Below are positions 39,101-45,708 of a DNA stretch of 64,000 nucleotides, piece after piece. How positions within the stretch are numbered: position 1 is the first letter of the stretch; each line of letters starts with the position of its first letter. The DNA is taken from assembly GCF_964204645.1 (NCBI RefSeq), contig NC_134026.1, positions 15,394,650 through 15,458,649 of the forward strand. Direction: 5' to 3'. A model generated the notes under the pieces. That model was not told the DNA's origin, searched no databases, and saw only the letters and a program-made list of their open reading frames with translations. The position numbers were made by a program, and so were the translations under genes. Source of the DNA: Tubulanus polymorphus (lineage: Eukaryota; Nemertea; Palaeonemertea; Tubulaniformes; Tubulanidae).

Positions 39101-41732
39101 GGGCCCATCAGCATAAAACTGGGTCGATCGGACTTAAGATGGCCGTCCTATGACCTTTTTAGTGCCCAAAAAATGTTAATTTTGGCCCGAATTCTGAGTC
39201 CTGTAGCTTCCTACTGGTTTACCATTTCTCATTGCAATTTGTGATAGGTATTCTTTGGAAAGGGATGTTTTATACCTGAGACAGGTATTTTTCATCAGCC
39301 AATCATGACGCAATTGGCGGCCATCTTGGTGTCACCAGTACTCATTCGTAAGTGGGAAAAAGTTTTTCCACATTATATTGATACCTAAGCGTATTTTGTT
39401 ACCACAATCAATTAGAAAGTTGTAGCTCATAACGTGTTCTATGATTGTAGTGAGTTTCAAGGTCATTGGATTTTGTATATGGCCACCAGGGGGCGTTGAA
39501 TAATGCAATATCTTAGCATTTCTATATTATATTCGTGCCTATGCATATTTTGTAACCACAATCAATTGGAAAGTTGTAGCTCATGACATCATCTACTATT
39601 GTTGCGAGTTTTAAGGACATTGGTTATTCTATATGGTCACCAGGGGGCGTTGAATAGTAGAATAACTTAATATTTCCTTATTATATTGGTACCTAGGCAT
39701 ATTTTGTTACCATGATCAATTACAAAGTTGTAGTTCATGACATGTTCTATGAATGTGGTAAGTTTCGAGGTCATTGGGGTTTGAATATGGTCACCAGGGG
39801 GCGTTAAATAGTAGAATAACTTAGTTTTTCCCTATTAAATTGGTAACGAGGCATATTTTGTTATCACAATCAATTACAAAATCGTAGCTGCTGACATGTT
39901 CTATGATTGTGGTGAGTTTCAAGGTTTCGCATTGGTTTTTGTATATGGTCACCAGGGGGCGTTGAATATTGAAATTGTTAGATTGTTGAGCATTTGGAAC
40001 CACTTCCCAAGTGGGCATGGTGTCCCTGAACTCCTAGTTACACTTTTTGAGGGAAATTTTGAAGACGCTTTAATCAATTACCTTGATCTTTCGTATGTAT
40101 TTGAAACCCAATGGCCCATCACCTTAAGAAAAATTGGGTCGATCGGACTCGAGATGGCCGTCCTATGACCTTTTAGTGGCGAAAAAATGTCAATTTTGGC
40201 CCAAAATCTGAGTCCCGTAGCTTCCTACTGGTTCACCATTTCTCATTGCAATTTGCGAAGGGTTTTCTTTGGAAAGGGATGTTTTATACCTGAGCCAGGT
40301 ATTTTTGATCGGCCAATTATGACACAATTGGCGGCCATCTTAGTATCATCAGTACTCATTTGTGGGTGGGAAAAAGTTTTTCCATATTATATTGATACCT
40401 AAGCGCGTTTTGTTACCACAATCAATTGCAAAGCTGTAGCACATGACATTGTCTATGATTGTGGTGAGTTTTAAGGACATTAGGTATTTCATATGGTCAC
40501 CAGGGGGCGTTGAATAGTAGAATAACTTAGTATTTCCTTATTAGAGTGGTACTTAGGCATATTTTGTTACCATGATCAATTGCAAAGTTGTAGTTTATGA
40601 CATGCTCTATTATTGTGGTGAGTTTCAAGGTCATTGGGTTTTGCATATGGTCACCAGGGGGCATTGAATAGTAGAATTACTTGGTATTACCATATTAAAT
40701 TGGTAATGAGGCATATTTTGTTATCACAATCAATTACAAAATCGTTGCTGCTGACATGTTCTATGATTGTGGTGAGTTTCAAGGTCATTGGATTTTGTAT
40801 ATGGTCACCAGGGGGCATTGAATATTGAAATTGTTAGATTGTTGAGCATTGGAAACCACTTCCTAAGTGGGCATGGTGTCCCTGGACCCCTAGTCATCAT
40901 CATGAAGTTTTTGTTGTGGCTGTTACTCATCTGTTTTAAGAGGTATTCACTGATATGCAGTTTGATATGCAGTTTGAAACTGGAGTGGTTGGATAGAGCA
41001 TAAACCTGAAAAGGATTACTTGCAAAAAGTTTCAGCTCATATGGATCTTTGAGAAAATAAGCCCAGAAAACAAGCATATTTTAAAATTACGATGGTATCG
41101 AATTCTAAATTACATTTCAGCACAAGTAATGATATATACATATATATTTGTTATACATGTAAATGTAATTGATACGTTTAAAAACATGGATCCACCCTGC
41201 CCGGCGAGGCGGGACCTGTTCCTTTTCCCAAACTGGAACTTCCGATCATCTCGACGAAATCTCAAGGTCCATGGACCTCTTGTATAGAACTGTTCTACCT
41301 TTGTACTTGTGACTCCGGGAAAACCTATTACAGTCATACCATGATTTAACGCCCCCCGATTCTACGTTTCATCCCCGATTCAACCTTGTCTACCGCCTGG
41401 ATTTCAAGGGAAGCTGAACATTCGTATTTAAATTGTACAGGAAAAACCCTGACTTACAGCCCCTTGCTTACTGCCACCACCAACGTAATCTCCTATTACA
41501 ATCCTATACAAATGTACAATATTTCCCGATTGACCGCCAAAGAAAGGTTGAGTAACTTGATCTTTTAATATGTTACGAGACGCCACCATAAAACTATACG
41601 ATGACCTCACTGTGTTGCAAGTCTCGCCCTCCAGTAAGGTACGGTAATTGAAACAATTTTATTAGATGGCATTGACAGCCCGAAACGAATTGAATAATCG
41701 GTAAAAGAAAAATGGGAGGAATAAAGATCCAT

Positions 41733-41786
<54 letters not shown>

Positions 41787-41795
41787 TATATATAT

Positions 41796-41836
<41 letters not shown>

Positions 41837-42026
41837 TATGTATATATATATTGATATTTTTGAATCTTTGTAGGTGCAACCAACCCTAACTAACGGAGAA
41901 GGTTCACGAGATATGAGGGCACTCTCAGGGGGAGAACGATCATTTGCTACTGTGTGCTTTCTGTTGGCTCTTTGGGATGCAATGGAATCACCTTTTCGAT
42001 GTCTAGATGAGTTTGACGTTTACATG
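7402..42026 (+). CDS. SMC6: SMC6, structural maintenance of chromosomes 6 (partial, eight exons)
   Basis: SMC6 pairs with SMC5 at the hinge to form the SMC5/6 complex, a nuclear ATPase that acts in homologous-recombination repair, replication-fork restart and control of extrachromosomal DNA. Eight exons (7402-7671, 15748-15804, 17592-17762, 20030-20167, 21444-21559, 30961-31060, 33630-33788, 41874-42026) join in frame into 388 residues colinear with animal SMC6: end of hinge, C-terminal coiled coil, then the head with ABC signature LSGGER and Walker B CLDEFD. All introns are GT/AG; all are phase 0 except the phase-2 intron after exon E. Seven introns total about 33.5 kb and are repeat-filled. 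The N-terminal half should lie upstream. The final exon(s), expected after the Walker B methionine, were not found. No stop or frameshift interrupts the exons, so the gene looks functional. Confidence 0.93.
7741..7830 (+). repeat. Short ~30-bp tandem repeat
   Basis: Three near-identical units contain GTGCTGAGTGAAAAT(A/G)TTTTTC, just downstream of SMC6 exon A. No function is evident. Confidence 0.6.
8435..9499 (+). mobile_element. Second Helentron-like/HINE family with ~145-bp tandem core
   Basis: The left end is a long imperfect hairpin, GTCCCCCGCGCGGCG pairing with CGCTAGCGGGGGAC (8435-8468), followed by CCATCCGTCCATCCG. Six to seven tandem units of about 136-154 bp follow, marked by TTCAAGAAGAACC, TTACCCCTAGGGAGAGGATG and GGTCAAGGTCACT at about 8512, 8648, 8802, 8948, 9098 and 9234. 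The right end repeats GCGGGGGAC at 9491-9499. The architecture parallels the H1 type but the sequence is unrelated. It sits inside another repeat whose flank has a GGGTTTCTGCTGCTTCGCAG hairpin (8369). Confidence 0.6.
9540..10156 (+). repeat. Dispersed repeat R1, copy 2 (left part)
   Basis: Similar to 23985-24720 and, from about 9838, to 1165-1600. It continues at 11402-11650 after the piggyBac-like insertion. Confidence 0.65.
10161..11397 (+). mobile_element. piggyBac-like non-autonomous element
   Basis: Termini are CCCTTTAACCGGCAAG on the left and CTTGCCGGTTAAAGGG on the right, a perfect 16-bp inverted repeat. The left target duplication is TTAA (10157-10160); the right one has decayed to CTAA (11398-11401). 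R1 copy 1 supplies the empty site near 1595. Inside are short frames (10229-10345 and 11091-11170) with an acidic [14 protein letters not shown]-like stretch, a likely remnant of a transposase N-terminus. A mariner-like MITE is nested at 10348-11023. A further right end (CTTGCCGGTTAAAGGG) lies at about 26087-26102. Confidence 0.8.
10348..11023 (+). mobile_element. mariner-like MITE nested in piggyBac-like element
   Basis: Terminal inverted repeats are TCCCAGTGGTTATGACCGCG at 10348 and its near-perfect complement (CGCGGTCATAACTACTGGGA) ending at 11023. TA dinucleotides flank both ends (10346-10347 and 11024-11025). Inner inverted copies of TGCATTCAAGAGTGAATA also occur near 10576 and 10905. 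No coding region. The fragment at 1905-2260 lacks this insertion at the equivalent place. Confidence 0.75.
11402..11650 (+). repeat. Dispersed repeat R1, copy 2 (right part)
   Basis: It continues the repeat interrupted at 10157 and matches 1600-1880, including TGGAATGAACTGGTCA and TATATTTAAACCACAGTG. Confidence 0.6.
11685..12842 (+). repeat. Dispersed element R3, copy 1 (~1.1 kb)
   Basis: Nearly the same sequence occurs at 36626-37692 and, truncated, at 61716-62379. The ends carry inverted GGTTTACCTT / AAGGTAAACC, and a TTTGCCCATGGGCAA palindrome lies just inside the right end. The family contains a stretch related to the MITE at 18333-18922. No protein is recognised; it is probably a non-autonomous DNA element. 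Confidence 0.65.
12843..14966 (+). other. SMC6 intron sequence, no gene recognised
   Basis: Contains short matches to other repeats, for example CTGATTTAGTCAGACA at 13311-13326, which is also found at the edge of the Penelope-like fragment at 15025. Open frames at 13780-14019 and 14084-14391 look like chance frames. Nothing else is supported. Confidence 0.4.
14967..15656 (+). pseudogene. Penelope-like element fragment with GIY-YIG endonuclease
   Basis: Penelope-like elements encode a reverse transcriptase fused to a GIY-YIG nuclease. Only the C-terminal part remains. The frame first encodes a linker with an LTYNEYN...IRDNINIL segment, typical of the region between the two domains. After an in-frame TAA at 15288-15290 the same frame continues through a cysteine-bearing stretch ([11 protein letters not shown], about residues 15-25) to the nuclease: IIYCILC, then [17 protein letters not shown] with the YIG, Arg and Glu-His residues. 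It ends at a stop near 15656, about 90 bp before SMC6 exon B. The reverse transcriptase is absent, so this is a dead 5'-truncated copy in SMC6 orientation. Confidence 0.75.
15748..15804 (+). CDS. SMC6: SMC6 exon B
   Basis: A 57-bp, phase 0-0 exon between TTTTTAG and GTATGA encodes 19 residues beginning [10 protein letters not shown]. It aligns with EIRELENIEE in human SMC6 coiled coil and bridges exons A and C exactly. Confidence 0.88.
15805..17591 (+). other. SMC6 intron B-C
   Basis: AT-rich intron. A short piece at about 17005-17050 (AAATCGATAAGACAAAGGGA) is similar to 33890-33940. No gene or complete element was recognised. Confidence 0.5.
17592..17762 (+). CDS. SMC6: SMC6 exon C
   Basis: A 171-bp, phase 0-0 exon encoding 57 coiled-coil residues from EEEVQKY to LSDPVR. 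The end matches the conserved LADP(L/V) segment of SMC6. Acceptor TTTAAG, donor GTGAGA. Confidence 0.9.
17790..17987 (+). mobile_element. Helentron-like element H6, core-deleted copy
   Basis: The head region (GTTCACTTTTTCATCAG, AGACGGAATGCAGTTATTTT) is joined directly to the tail (GGGGGCGTTGAATATTGAAA and the CCAAGTGGG hairpin) and ends CTAG at 17984-17987. The tandem core is missing. Confidence 0.65.
18333..18922 (+). mobile_element. mariner-type MITE
   Basis: Inverted ends are CCGTAAAAACCGGCGTATAA at 18333 and TTATACGCCGGTTTTTACGG ending at 18922, with TA on both sides (18331-18332, 18923-18924). Inner copies of GGCGTATAAGTCGAGGTC lie near both ends. No coding capacity. Related right-half fragments are at about 12360-12450, 19103-19160 and 44997-45141. 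Confidence 0.75.
18925..20029 (+). other. SMC6 intron C-D remainder
   Basis: Contains a Helentron-like head fragment (TTTAGCCCACTTGGGACTTG, about 19004) and a MITE fragment (about 19103-19160). No exon apart from the one starting at 20030. Confidence 0.5.
20030..20167 (+). CDS. SMC6: SMC6 exon D
   Basis: A 138-bp, phase 0-0 exon of 46 residues, DELAQCED... with [15 protein letters not shown] matching the conserved KRHYEEKQKEH region of SMC6. Acceptor TGTTTTAG, donor GTAAGT. Confidence 0.92.
21083..21189. repeat. AT microsatellite flanked by perfect 23-bp inverted repeats
   Basis: The arm at 21083-21105 (CACAAGCTCTTCTTGGGAAT then GTT) is exactly complemented at 21167-21189, with an (AT)n run of about 61 bp between. 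The whole stretch can form a long hairpin or cruciform. It may be a miniature palindromic element or a site prone to double-strand breaks. Confidence 0.85.
21444..21559 (+). CDS. SMC6: SMC6 exon E
   Basis: A 116-bp exon of 38 codons plus two bases. It begins [13 protein letters not shown], matching the conserved QICPERI motif of SMC6. The donor was placed at GTAGGT (21560); using the next GT would retain an in-frame TAG. The phase-2 end fits exon F, which starts with one completing base. Confidence 0.88.
21605..22104 (+). mobile_element. DNA transposon family M, copy 2
   Basis: Ends CAAAGTTGCCAC and GTGGCAACTCTG, flanked by direct repeats AAGGTA at 21599-21604 and 22105-22110. Subterminal TCTCCGGAATTCCGG resembles copy 1, and it is about 90% alike to copy 3 at 63368-63848. 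It is 500 bp, has a poly-C run (about 22046-22060) and no plausible transposase. It sits 45 bp after the SMC6 exon E donor. Confidence 0.8.
22111..23430 (+). other. SMC6 intron E-F, first part
   Basis: Diverged pieces resembling the unique part of the Helentron-like elements (ATGGC(T/A)GCCAG, CATCTTG) lie at 22130-22390. The rest shows no gene. The frame at 22979-23200 looks like chance. Confidence 0.4.
23430..23880 (-). repeat. Helentron-like core units, reverse orientation
   Basis: About three ~150-bp core units in the opposite orientation to the other copies, marked by CCACTGGTGACCATATA, CCCCTGGTGACAATATA and CCCCTGGTGGCGAGAAC. No terminal hairpins were found beside them. Confidence 0.65.
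23985..24720 (+). repeat. Dispersed repeat R1, copy 3
   Basis: Similar to 9540-10156 from AACAGCTTATAAAC onwards, including CCGGGTCT, ATTAATGAAA and AATCAATTCACGTTGGCTAC. No piggyBac insertion here. Confidence 0.65.
25015..25520 (+). repeat. Dispersed repeat R2, copy 2
   Basis: Second copy of the ~480-bp repeat at 4415-4900, same orientation. Confidence 0.6.
25600..25930 (+). repeat. Dispersed repeat R4, copy 1
   Basis: Shares about 250 bp with 27215-27470: CTTGTATTGATGT, GGTTCTCCAG, ATACAACGAACCCC and TTTAACCACTAG(T/G)GGGCG. No coding. Confidence 0.55.
25985..26082 (-). other. Penelope-type 3'-end hairpin with hammerhead-like elements
   Basis: On the minus strand a GATCTC...GAGATC stem (26038-26055) is followed by GAAAC and flanked by an outer inverted pair (GACGATG / CATCGTGTC). 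This resembles the 3' structured region of Penelope-like retroelements and the motif at 27682-27711. No coding part is attached. Confidence 0.4.
26087..26102 (+). repeat. piggyBac-like right terminus (solo)
   Basis: CTTGCCGGTTAAAGGG followed by TTAA, identical to the right end of the element at 10161-11397. The body of this copy is not recognisable to the left. Confidence 0.6.
26257..26720 (+). repeat. Dispersed repeat R5, copy 1
   Basis: About 480 bp closely similar to 42252-42750, with landmarks CAGCGATGACGGGTTTTCTG, TGATTCAGCTTTGAAACCGA and AAATACATATATTGTAGTGT. Probably a non-autonomous element; no termini defined. Confidence 0.65.
27215..27470 (+). repeat. Dispersed repeat R4, copy 2
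   Basis: Second copy of the repeat at 25600-25930. Confidence 0.55.
27682..27711 (-). ncRNA. Hammerhead-like ribozyme core in Penelope-like element 3' region
   Basis: On the minus strand CTGATGA (27705-27711) is followed by a 7-bp stem GGCTGTT/AACAGCC with an AGTC loop (27686-27703) and then GAAA (27682-27685), the order of the hammerhead core. Short CCAC/GTGG arms lie outside. One unpaired base separates CTGATGA from the stem, and the cleavage-side stem is not convincing, so this may be a degenerate or inactive motif. Hammerheads are known from Penelope-like elements. Confidence 0.45.
28154..28976 (-). pseudogene. Penelope-like element: reverse transcriptase and GIY-YIG nuclease
   Basis: The minus-strand frame from 28976 encodes the second half of a reverse transcriptase: [20 protein letters not shown] (primer-grip/fingers-type motif), YVDDILC (catalytic DD, about residue 45), then FLDVLIHN and [14 protein letters not shown] one-base deletion near 28386 shifts the frame; the other frame (28387-28154) continues into a GIY-YIG domain with [11 protein letters not shown] and [18 protein letters not shown]. 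The inverted duplicate at 28977-29132 carries the undeleted version of the junction, confirming the frameshift. The 3' region runs to about 27660. The N-terminal half is missing and replaced by the inverted segment. Confidence 0.85.
28977..29132 (+). mobile_element. Inverted duplicate of the Penelope-like element
   Basis: About 155 bp is a near-identical inverted copy of 28296-28445, the RT-nuclease linker. It abuts the truncated 5' end of the minus-strand copy at 28976. The arrangement is what twin-primed (5'-inverted) retroelement insertion produces. Homology ends abruptly at 29132. Confidence 0.75.
29133..30960 (+). other. SMC6 intron E-F, last part
   Basis: No gene recognised. A piece near 30440-30480 (GGCGTGCGCGTTATGAATA) also occurs at 42193. 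The frame at 30311-30571 lies in this repeat and is not credible as a gene. Confidence 0.4.
30961..31060 (+). CDS. SMC6: SMC6 exon F
   Basis: A 100-bp exon whose first base completes the codon split from exon E. It encodes [16 protein letters not shown] and [11 protein letters not shown], matching the REEIMRQYQEA...LKKFIK segment of SMC6. Acceptor TTATTAG, donor GTAAAC. Confidence 0.9.
31601..31880 (+). repeat. Direct duplication, ~75 bp at 200-bp spacing
   Basis: 31601-31677 and 31801-31876 share AAAAATTTCATTGCTGTCGA and TGTATTGCTAGAGGTAAAGA. A local tandem duplication within SMC6 intron F-G; the rest of 31061-33247 shows nothing recognised. Confidence 0.6.
33248..33620 (+). mobile_element. 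Possible third Helentron-like family fragment
   Basis: A GTCTGTCCGTCCGTCTGTCC simple repeat after GGGGGGCATACTA is followed by TTTGACAGATTTTCTTCAAA and TCAAAGTTCGAGGTCACCAG. This is the layout of the head regions of the other two families. No terminal hairpins were defined. It ends just before SMC6 exon G. Confidence 0.35.
33630..33788 (+). CDS. SMC6: SMC6 exon G
   Basis: A 159-bp, phase 0-0 exon of 53 residues. [15 protein letters not shown] matches IMEHRFKTYQQFRRC, and [14 protein letters not shown] matches KMNFDHKNETLSIS in SMC6, leading into the head domain. Acceptor ATTTTCAG, donor GTAAGT. Confidence 0.93.
33789..35000 (+). other. SMC6 intron G-H, first part
   Basis: No exon was recognised. 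A 97-residue frame on the minus strand (34578-34871) and a 75-residue + frame (33986-34213) have no recognisable domains. Confidence 0.4.
35003..35240 (+). promoter_or_regulatory. Promoter-like cluster inside SMC6 intron, with first-exon donor
   Basis: Within 240 bp lie CCGGAA (ETS-type, 35003), CACGTG (about 35034), a full palindromic CRE TGACGTCA (35102-35109), an inverted CCAAT box ATTGG (35131), a YY1-like CCATTTT (35221) and a strong splice donor GGTAAGT (donor GT at 35238-35239). This combination is typical of animal housekeeping promoters. A candidate next exon is at 35689-35728. No coding frame is evident, so a non-coding RNA or 5' UTR is most likely. A remnant of a mobile promoter is possible. 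Confidence 0.4.
35689..35728 (+). ncRNA. Candidate 40-bp spliced exon downstream of promoter-like cluster
   Basis: Bounded by a good acceptor (ATTTATTTTCAG) and donor (GTGAGT). It has no ATG. It is a prediction from splice signals only. Confidence 0.25.
36409..36625 (+). repeat. Duplicated segment, copy 1 (interrupted by R3)
   Basis: About 215 bp similar to 38246-38460, with CCAGAAAATAA, AATTTGTTGTACAAGTTAG and CTAATAGCAAAGACAG. After TTGTTGATTTTT an R3 element is inserted; the flank resumes at 37693 with CTTTTAAACAGGTCCTTAA, contiguous in copy 2. Confidence 0.7.
36626..37692 (+). repeat. Dispersed element R3, copy 2 (with empty-site evidence)
   Basis: It matches 11685-12842 along its length and carries the same inverted GGTTTACCTT ends. 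The duplicate at 38246-38485 lacks it, which defines the insertion. No coding. Confidence 0.7.
37711..38640 (+). pseudogene. piggyBac-like transposon remnant with acidic N-terminal ORF
   Basis: It begins TTAA-CCCTTACAATACC (37711), a piggyBac-type terminus. From the ATG at 37866 the frame gives MATARKK, then a one-base shift is needed to enter a frame rich in Asp, Glu and Ser ([14 protein letters not shown], later [12 protein letters not shown]), the usual look of a piggyBac transposase N-terminus. A stop follows at about 38020. A poly(A) signal AATAAAG lies near 38618. The catalytic domain is not present. Assignment rests on terminus, TTAA and composition, not on a conserved domain. Confidence 0.45.
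38246..38485 (+). repeat. Duplicated segment, copy 2 (empty site for R3)
   Basis: Duplicate of 36409-36625 plus 37693-37714, without the R3 insertion. Confidence 0.7.
38650..40037 (+). mobile_element. Helentron-like element H2
   Basis: Same family as H1. The head CCCACTTGGGACTTAAGTCC is at about 38654, a second head copy at 38881, four core units are marked by ACCAGGGGGCG at about 39484, 39638, 39792 and 39951, and the tail hairpin ends CTAG at 40034-40037. The doubled head suggests a tandem or recombined copy. Confidence 0.7.
40038..40893 (+). mobile_element. Helentron-like element H3 (5'-truncated, tandem to H2)
   Basis: It starts within the unique region directly after the CTAG of H2, has three core units and ends CTAG at 40890-40893. 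Head-to-tail tandem arrangement is consistent with rolling-circle replication. Confidence 0.7.
41738..41852. repeat. AT microsatellite next to SMC6 exon H
   Basis: A long (AT)n/(ATGT)n run ends about 20 bp before the acceptor of exon H, within the usual branch-point region. Length variation here could affect splicing. Confidence 0.8.
41874..42026 (+). CDS. SMC6: SMC6 exon H: ABC signature and Walker B
   Basis: A 153-bp, phase 0-0 exon of 51 residues with [19 protein letters not shown] (signature motif LSGGER) and [13 protein letters not shown] (Walker B CLDEFD with catalytic Glu). It is nearly identical to vertebrate SMC6. Acceptor TTTGTAG, donor GTAAGG. The protein should continue with about 80 residues that I could not place in the window. 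Confidence 0.96.
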
Positions 42027-42251
42027 GTAAGGTTGATTGAACCATTTCACACTTTTATGAGGCCACCGGTAGGCTGAGCCTATTACATTACAAATGGAGC
42101 AAATTTAATTGACTATGGATTCCTGAGCTAAGGCCTTTTGACTGCGCACGCTAAACACACAGTCACTCGTGACAGCATACCAATGCTCACATTGGCGTGC
42201 GCGTTATGATTATGTTTTCATACCGTGTTTGAATGAAAAGTTTTTAAAATG

Positions 42252-42750
42252 ATATATAGCTGCCAAGCAGCGATGACGGGTTTTCTGCAAAGCCATTCAG
42301 AAAGATGGGAATTGTAGTAAATTGAAATATCGATACATAGAATAAAATGCATTGACAGATTCGAAACTTATATGCTACCACTGTGTAAACGTCAAATATG
42401 ATTCAGCTTTGAAACCGAACATACGCGGACGTACAATCACAAATATTAATTTATTTGCGTCCAGGCATTTATTTTTTGCATTCAAATATCATGATACTGT
42501 ATTATCACCATGCTTAAAAATGGATCTGTCCTATTAAGAACTCATCTTAAGCACCTGCTGAGTCGATAGATTGAGTGAATTTACAGATAAGAACGTATTA
42601 TGATTTAGAATAGATTGAGAAGTTTATGTTTTTATTGATATATTTGAATAAATACATATATTGTAGTGTAGATTCAATGAATAAATTATGAATTGATCTG
42701 GTCTGGGTTTCCGGCTGATGTTGATTTTGGCTTTTATGGATTAAAAATTC
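42252..42750 (+). repeat. Dispersed repeat R5, copy 2
   Basis: Second copy of the repeat at 26257-26720. Confidence 0.65.
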
Positions 42751-43724
42751 TATAGTGATAAACAATTGATGCCTGCAACAAGTGTGTAAATCAAACCTAT
42801 TTCACTAGTTGCGTGTGTTTCCTAATAAACGGGAGAGTCACTCTTGATCTGAGTTATTAGAAAAATAATGTTCATTTAGTTATAGAAATGCATTGCCTTT
42901 TTGGAAATTCTGTAATAACATTTGTTCTGTCCTAATTTTTATTACTGTATGAACCAATGATATGTGAATATGATGTAATAAAATAAATTTGAATTTGAAT
43001 TAAATTTGAACATGAGAATCAAGCATAACTTGTGTTTTTTCAACTTCTCTTTTGTCAACAGTTCCAGAGTTTCAATTACAATAAAATCCAAATTGGCGAA
43101 AAAGTACATAGGACTAAATGAAATGAACTGTTAGTTACTGCAAACCTATTCCGGTGTTATGTCGATCGTGTTGAATCACTTTCCTCGAGTTGAAAGAATC
43201 AGATCTTCTATGGTGCAACATCGGTCGAAGAGAGATATCTTGGTGTTGACTGTCCTTGACCATCTAACTGCATGCTTTTGACATTGGAATCAGCATCATA
43301 CCCATTTGAACTGCAAAATATTCATACAACATGAAAACCTACAGTACATGTATACAGTAATCAAACTTACACCGATGTTGGATATTTGAATGAACGTTGG
43401 GCTTACTTCAGTATTCTAAAGCAGGAAATAATAAGCCCAATCAATAGGCCCTATTCCCATTGGAACAATTGTATAATGCGTACGCTATACTGTACTCTTA
43501 TCAGTCAAGAATGGAGAAATCGGTATATCAAACCTACGAACAGCAAAATGTACAGGCCTAATGATTTCTGGTATACAAGCCGTGACCACATGAACGTTTT
43601 GGTTTGACTATTAATGTCAGCCGGTCAGAGAAGGCCTGGCCAAATTTAATCACATGGCTCAAATCAATTAAAAAAGTTGTGTTTGTAGTACATAGGCATG
43701 GTAGGCTTGTCGTACTCACTTAAT
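42751..43724 (+). other. Non-coding stretch after SMC6 exon H
   Basis: Probably SMC6 intron. A splice-acceptor-like site precedes about 43061, but the following frame does not resemble SMC6. Nothing else recognised. Confidence 0.4.
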
Positions 43725-43732
43725 ACTTAAAA

Positions 43733-44063
43733 CGCTGTTGTTACCTGTACGTGACTGTACGGCGATTTGTACAGGTTAGCCGTATGTGGGTACGTTGACG
43801 CTCAGACATGCAATATTGGGATTCGAAACCAAACGAAAAAAAATCCAGTTGTAGTCCAGTGATTTACCCACAGTGCCACAGAACGTAACTGCAGGGTGGA
43901 TGAAATTTGATTTACAAATAGCCTAGCCTCACCTAACCCAAACTATTCTATCACGCATGCGCGTTTGCAGATTATAGAAACTCACATACGGCGTTTTTAG
44001 GGAACTCACGTACGGTTAACCTGTGGATATCACCGTACAGTCACGTACGGGTAACAACTTCGT
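43733..44063 (+). mobile_element. MITE with ~60-bp TIRs and 8-bp TSD
   Basis: The left end reads GTTGTTACCTGTACGTGACT and the right end is its complement (AGTCACGTACGGGTAACAAC), with similarity running about 60 bp inward. ACTTAAAA flanks it at 43725-43732 and 44064-44071. The right end plus flank (about 113 bp) is duplicated in tandem to about 44199. An 8-bp duplication fits hAT, P or Mutator-type elements. Confidence 0.65.
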
Positions 44064-44199
44064 ACTTAAAAAATGGTATTGGCTACTAGGAACTCACATA
44101 CGGCGTTAGTAGGGAACTCACGTACGGTTAACCTGTGGAGATCACCATACAGTCACGTACGGCTAACAACTACGTACTTAAAATGGTATTGGCTACTAT

Positions 44200-45156
44200 A
44201 TAATAGGCCTATAGACAAATAAATACCGGTACTGCGGTAGGCTTTCTTAGCTTCCACACTTCACAACCAAACCAACTGACCAACCAGTATATTTAGTCCC
44301 AGTGCGCACCAACCGGCACAGGCCTAACACTGTTTGTCAACTGTGTGTACCGTAGTAGGCTATCAATAATCACCTGATACTTTTCTGTCGTTTGTTTTCT
44401 CTCTGAGACGAACGTAATTCTAGTAGCCCTACGCGACTCAACGACCTTGATCTAAACTTGATCAATTCAAAATCTGTTTATTAACGCTTTTGGTTACATG
44501 AACTGATCAGCAATATACTTAAATGAAATAACCGGAATAACAAGAAATCTAAAATATTAAAGAGCTAACAAACAAATGCCCTGTCAGAAAGGCGAACGCC
44601 GGACTCGTAAACTCATGGACTCGGACCCGCTGAGCAATAAATTCATAAAATTCACTTTGAAATTGATTGTGGAGAAGAGAGGGAATTATTCGATAGCTCT
44701 TCCTCATAAAGAAGAGAGAAATTTCGGAAAGAAAACACAACATGGCTACTAATTGAACGGAGCCAAATTTCCAATGTTTACGGCTCGACAGTGCCTTTAT
44801 AACGTGGATTTATCAAAATTCCCATGCAGTATCTGGAGATTGAAGTGAGCTGAAGGATATCATACGGATTGTATCCGCAACAGCGGTAAGGTAAGGAAGC
44901 CTTTACACTTTTAACAAAAACTGTGTGGAAAAGGGTAAAAAAAAATAATAATCACGCGAATTTCAATAGGGTTTTCTGTGAAGAAACAGAAAACCCTAAT
45001 AAACTTTCAATGAATATTTCATCGTGTCCTGAAAAATACTAAGTAGTAGACAACTATGAATAAACGTCGAGATAAATATTTCTTCAGCTGGTAAAACCTG
45101 GGGTTGAAGACTCATTGACTTAACAGTGGTTTTTACTGTATTTCGTGTGGCCAGGC
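44200..45156 (+). other. Non-coding stretch with hairpin and MITE fragment
   Basis: A hairpin AGGGTTTTCTGTGAAG / AACAGAAAACCCT lies at 44968-44997, and a diverged right half of the 18333-18922 MITE type runs to about 45141. No coding gene recognised. Confidence 0.5.
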
Positions 45157-45708
45157 TTTTTAGCCCACTTGGGACTTTAGTCCCAGCGGGCTATTGCGTT
45201 CACTTTTCGTCCATCCCTTCGTCCGTCCGTCCGTCCGTAGACGGAATCCAGTTATTTTGGGAAGTTTTGAAGACGCTTCAAGGTAACGTCTTGATATTTG
45301 GATTACACATGTATCTACCCTAGACACATCTTCAGCCCAAAAACTGACCCTGTCAGAATCAAGATGGCCGACTAGCAGCCATTGTTGTTCGCCAAAATCA
45401 GCACTTTTTACACATTTTTGAACTTTTTGAGGGAAATTTTGAAGACGCATTGATCAATTACCTTGATCTGTCGAATATATGTGAATCCACCCAGGGCCCA
45501 TCAACATAACAAAAATTGGATCGGTCGGACTCAAGATGGCCTCCTATCCCCTTTTTAGTGCCCAAAAATGTTAATTTTGGCCCGAATTCTGAGTCCTGTA
45601 GCTTCCTACTGTTTTGCCATTTCTCATTGCAATTTGTGATGGGTATTCTTTGGAAAGGGATGTTTTATACCTGAGACAGGTATTTTCATCAGCCAATTAT
45701 GACGCAAT

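Noticed and set aside
43061-43130. Possible next SMC6 exon after a TTTGTCAACAG acceptor
   Set aside because: None of its frames resembles the conserved segment expected after Walker B.
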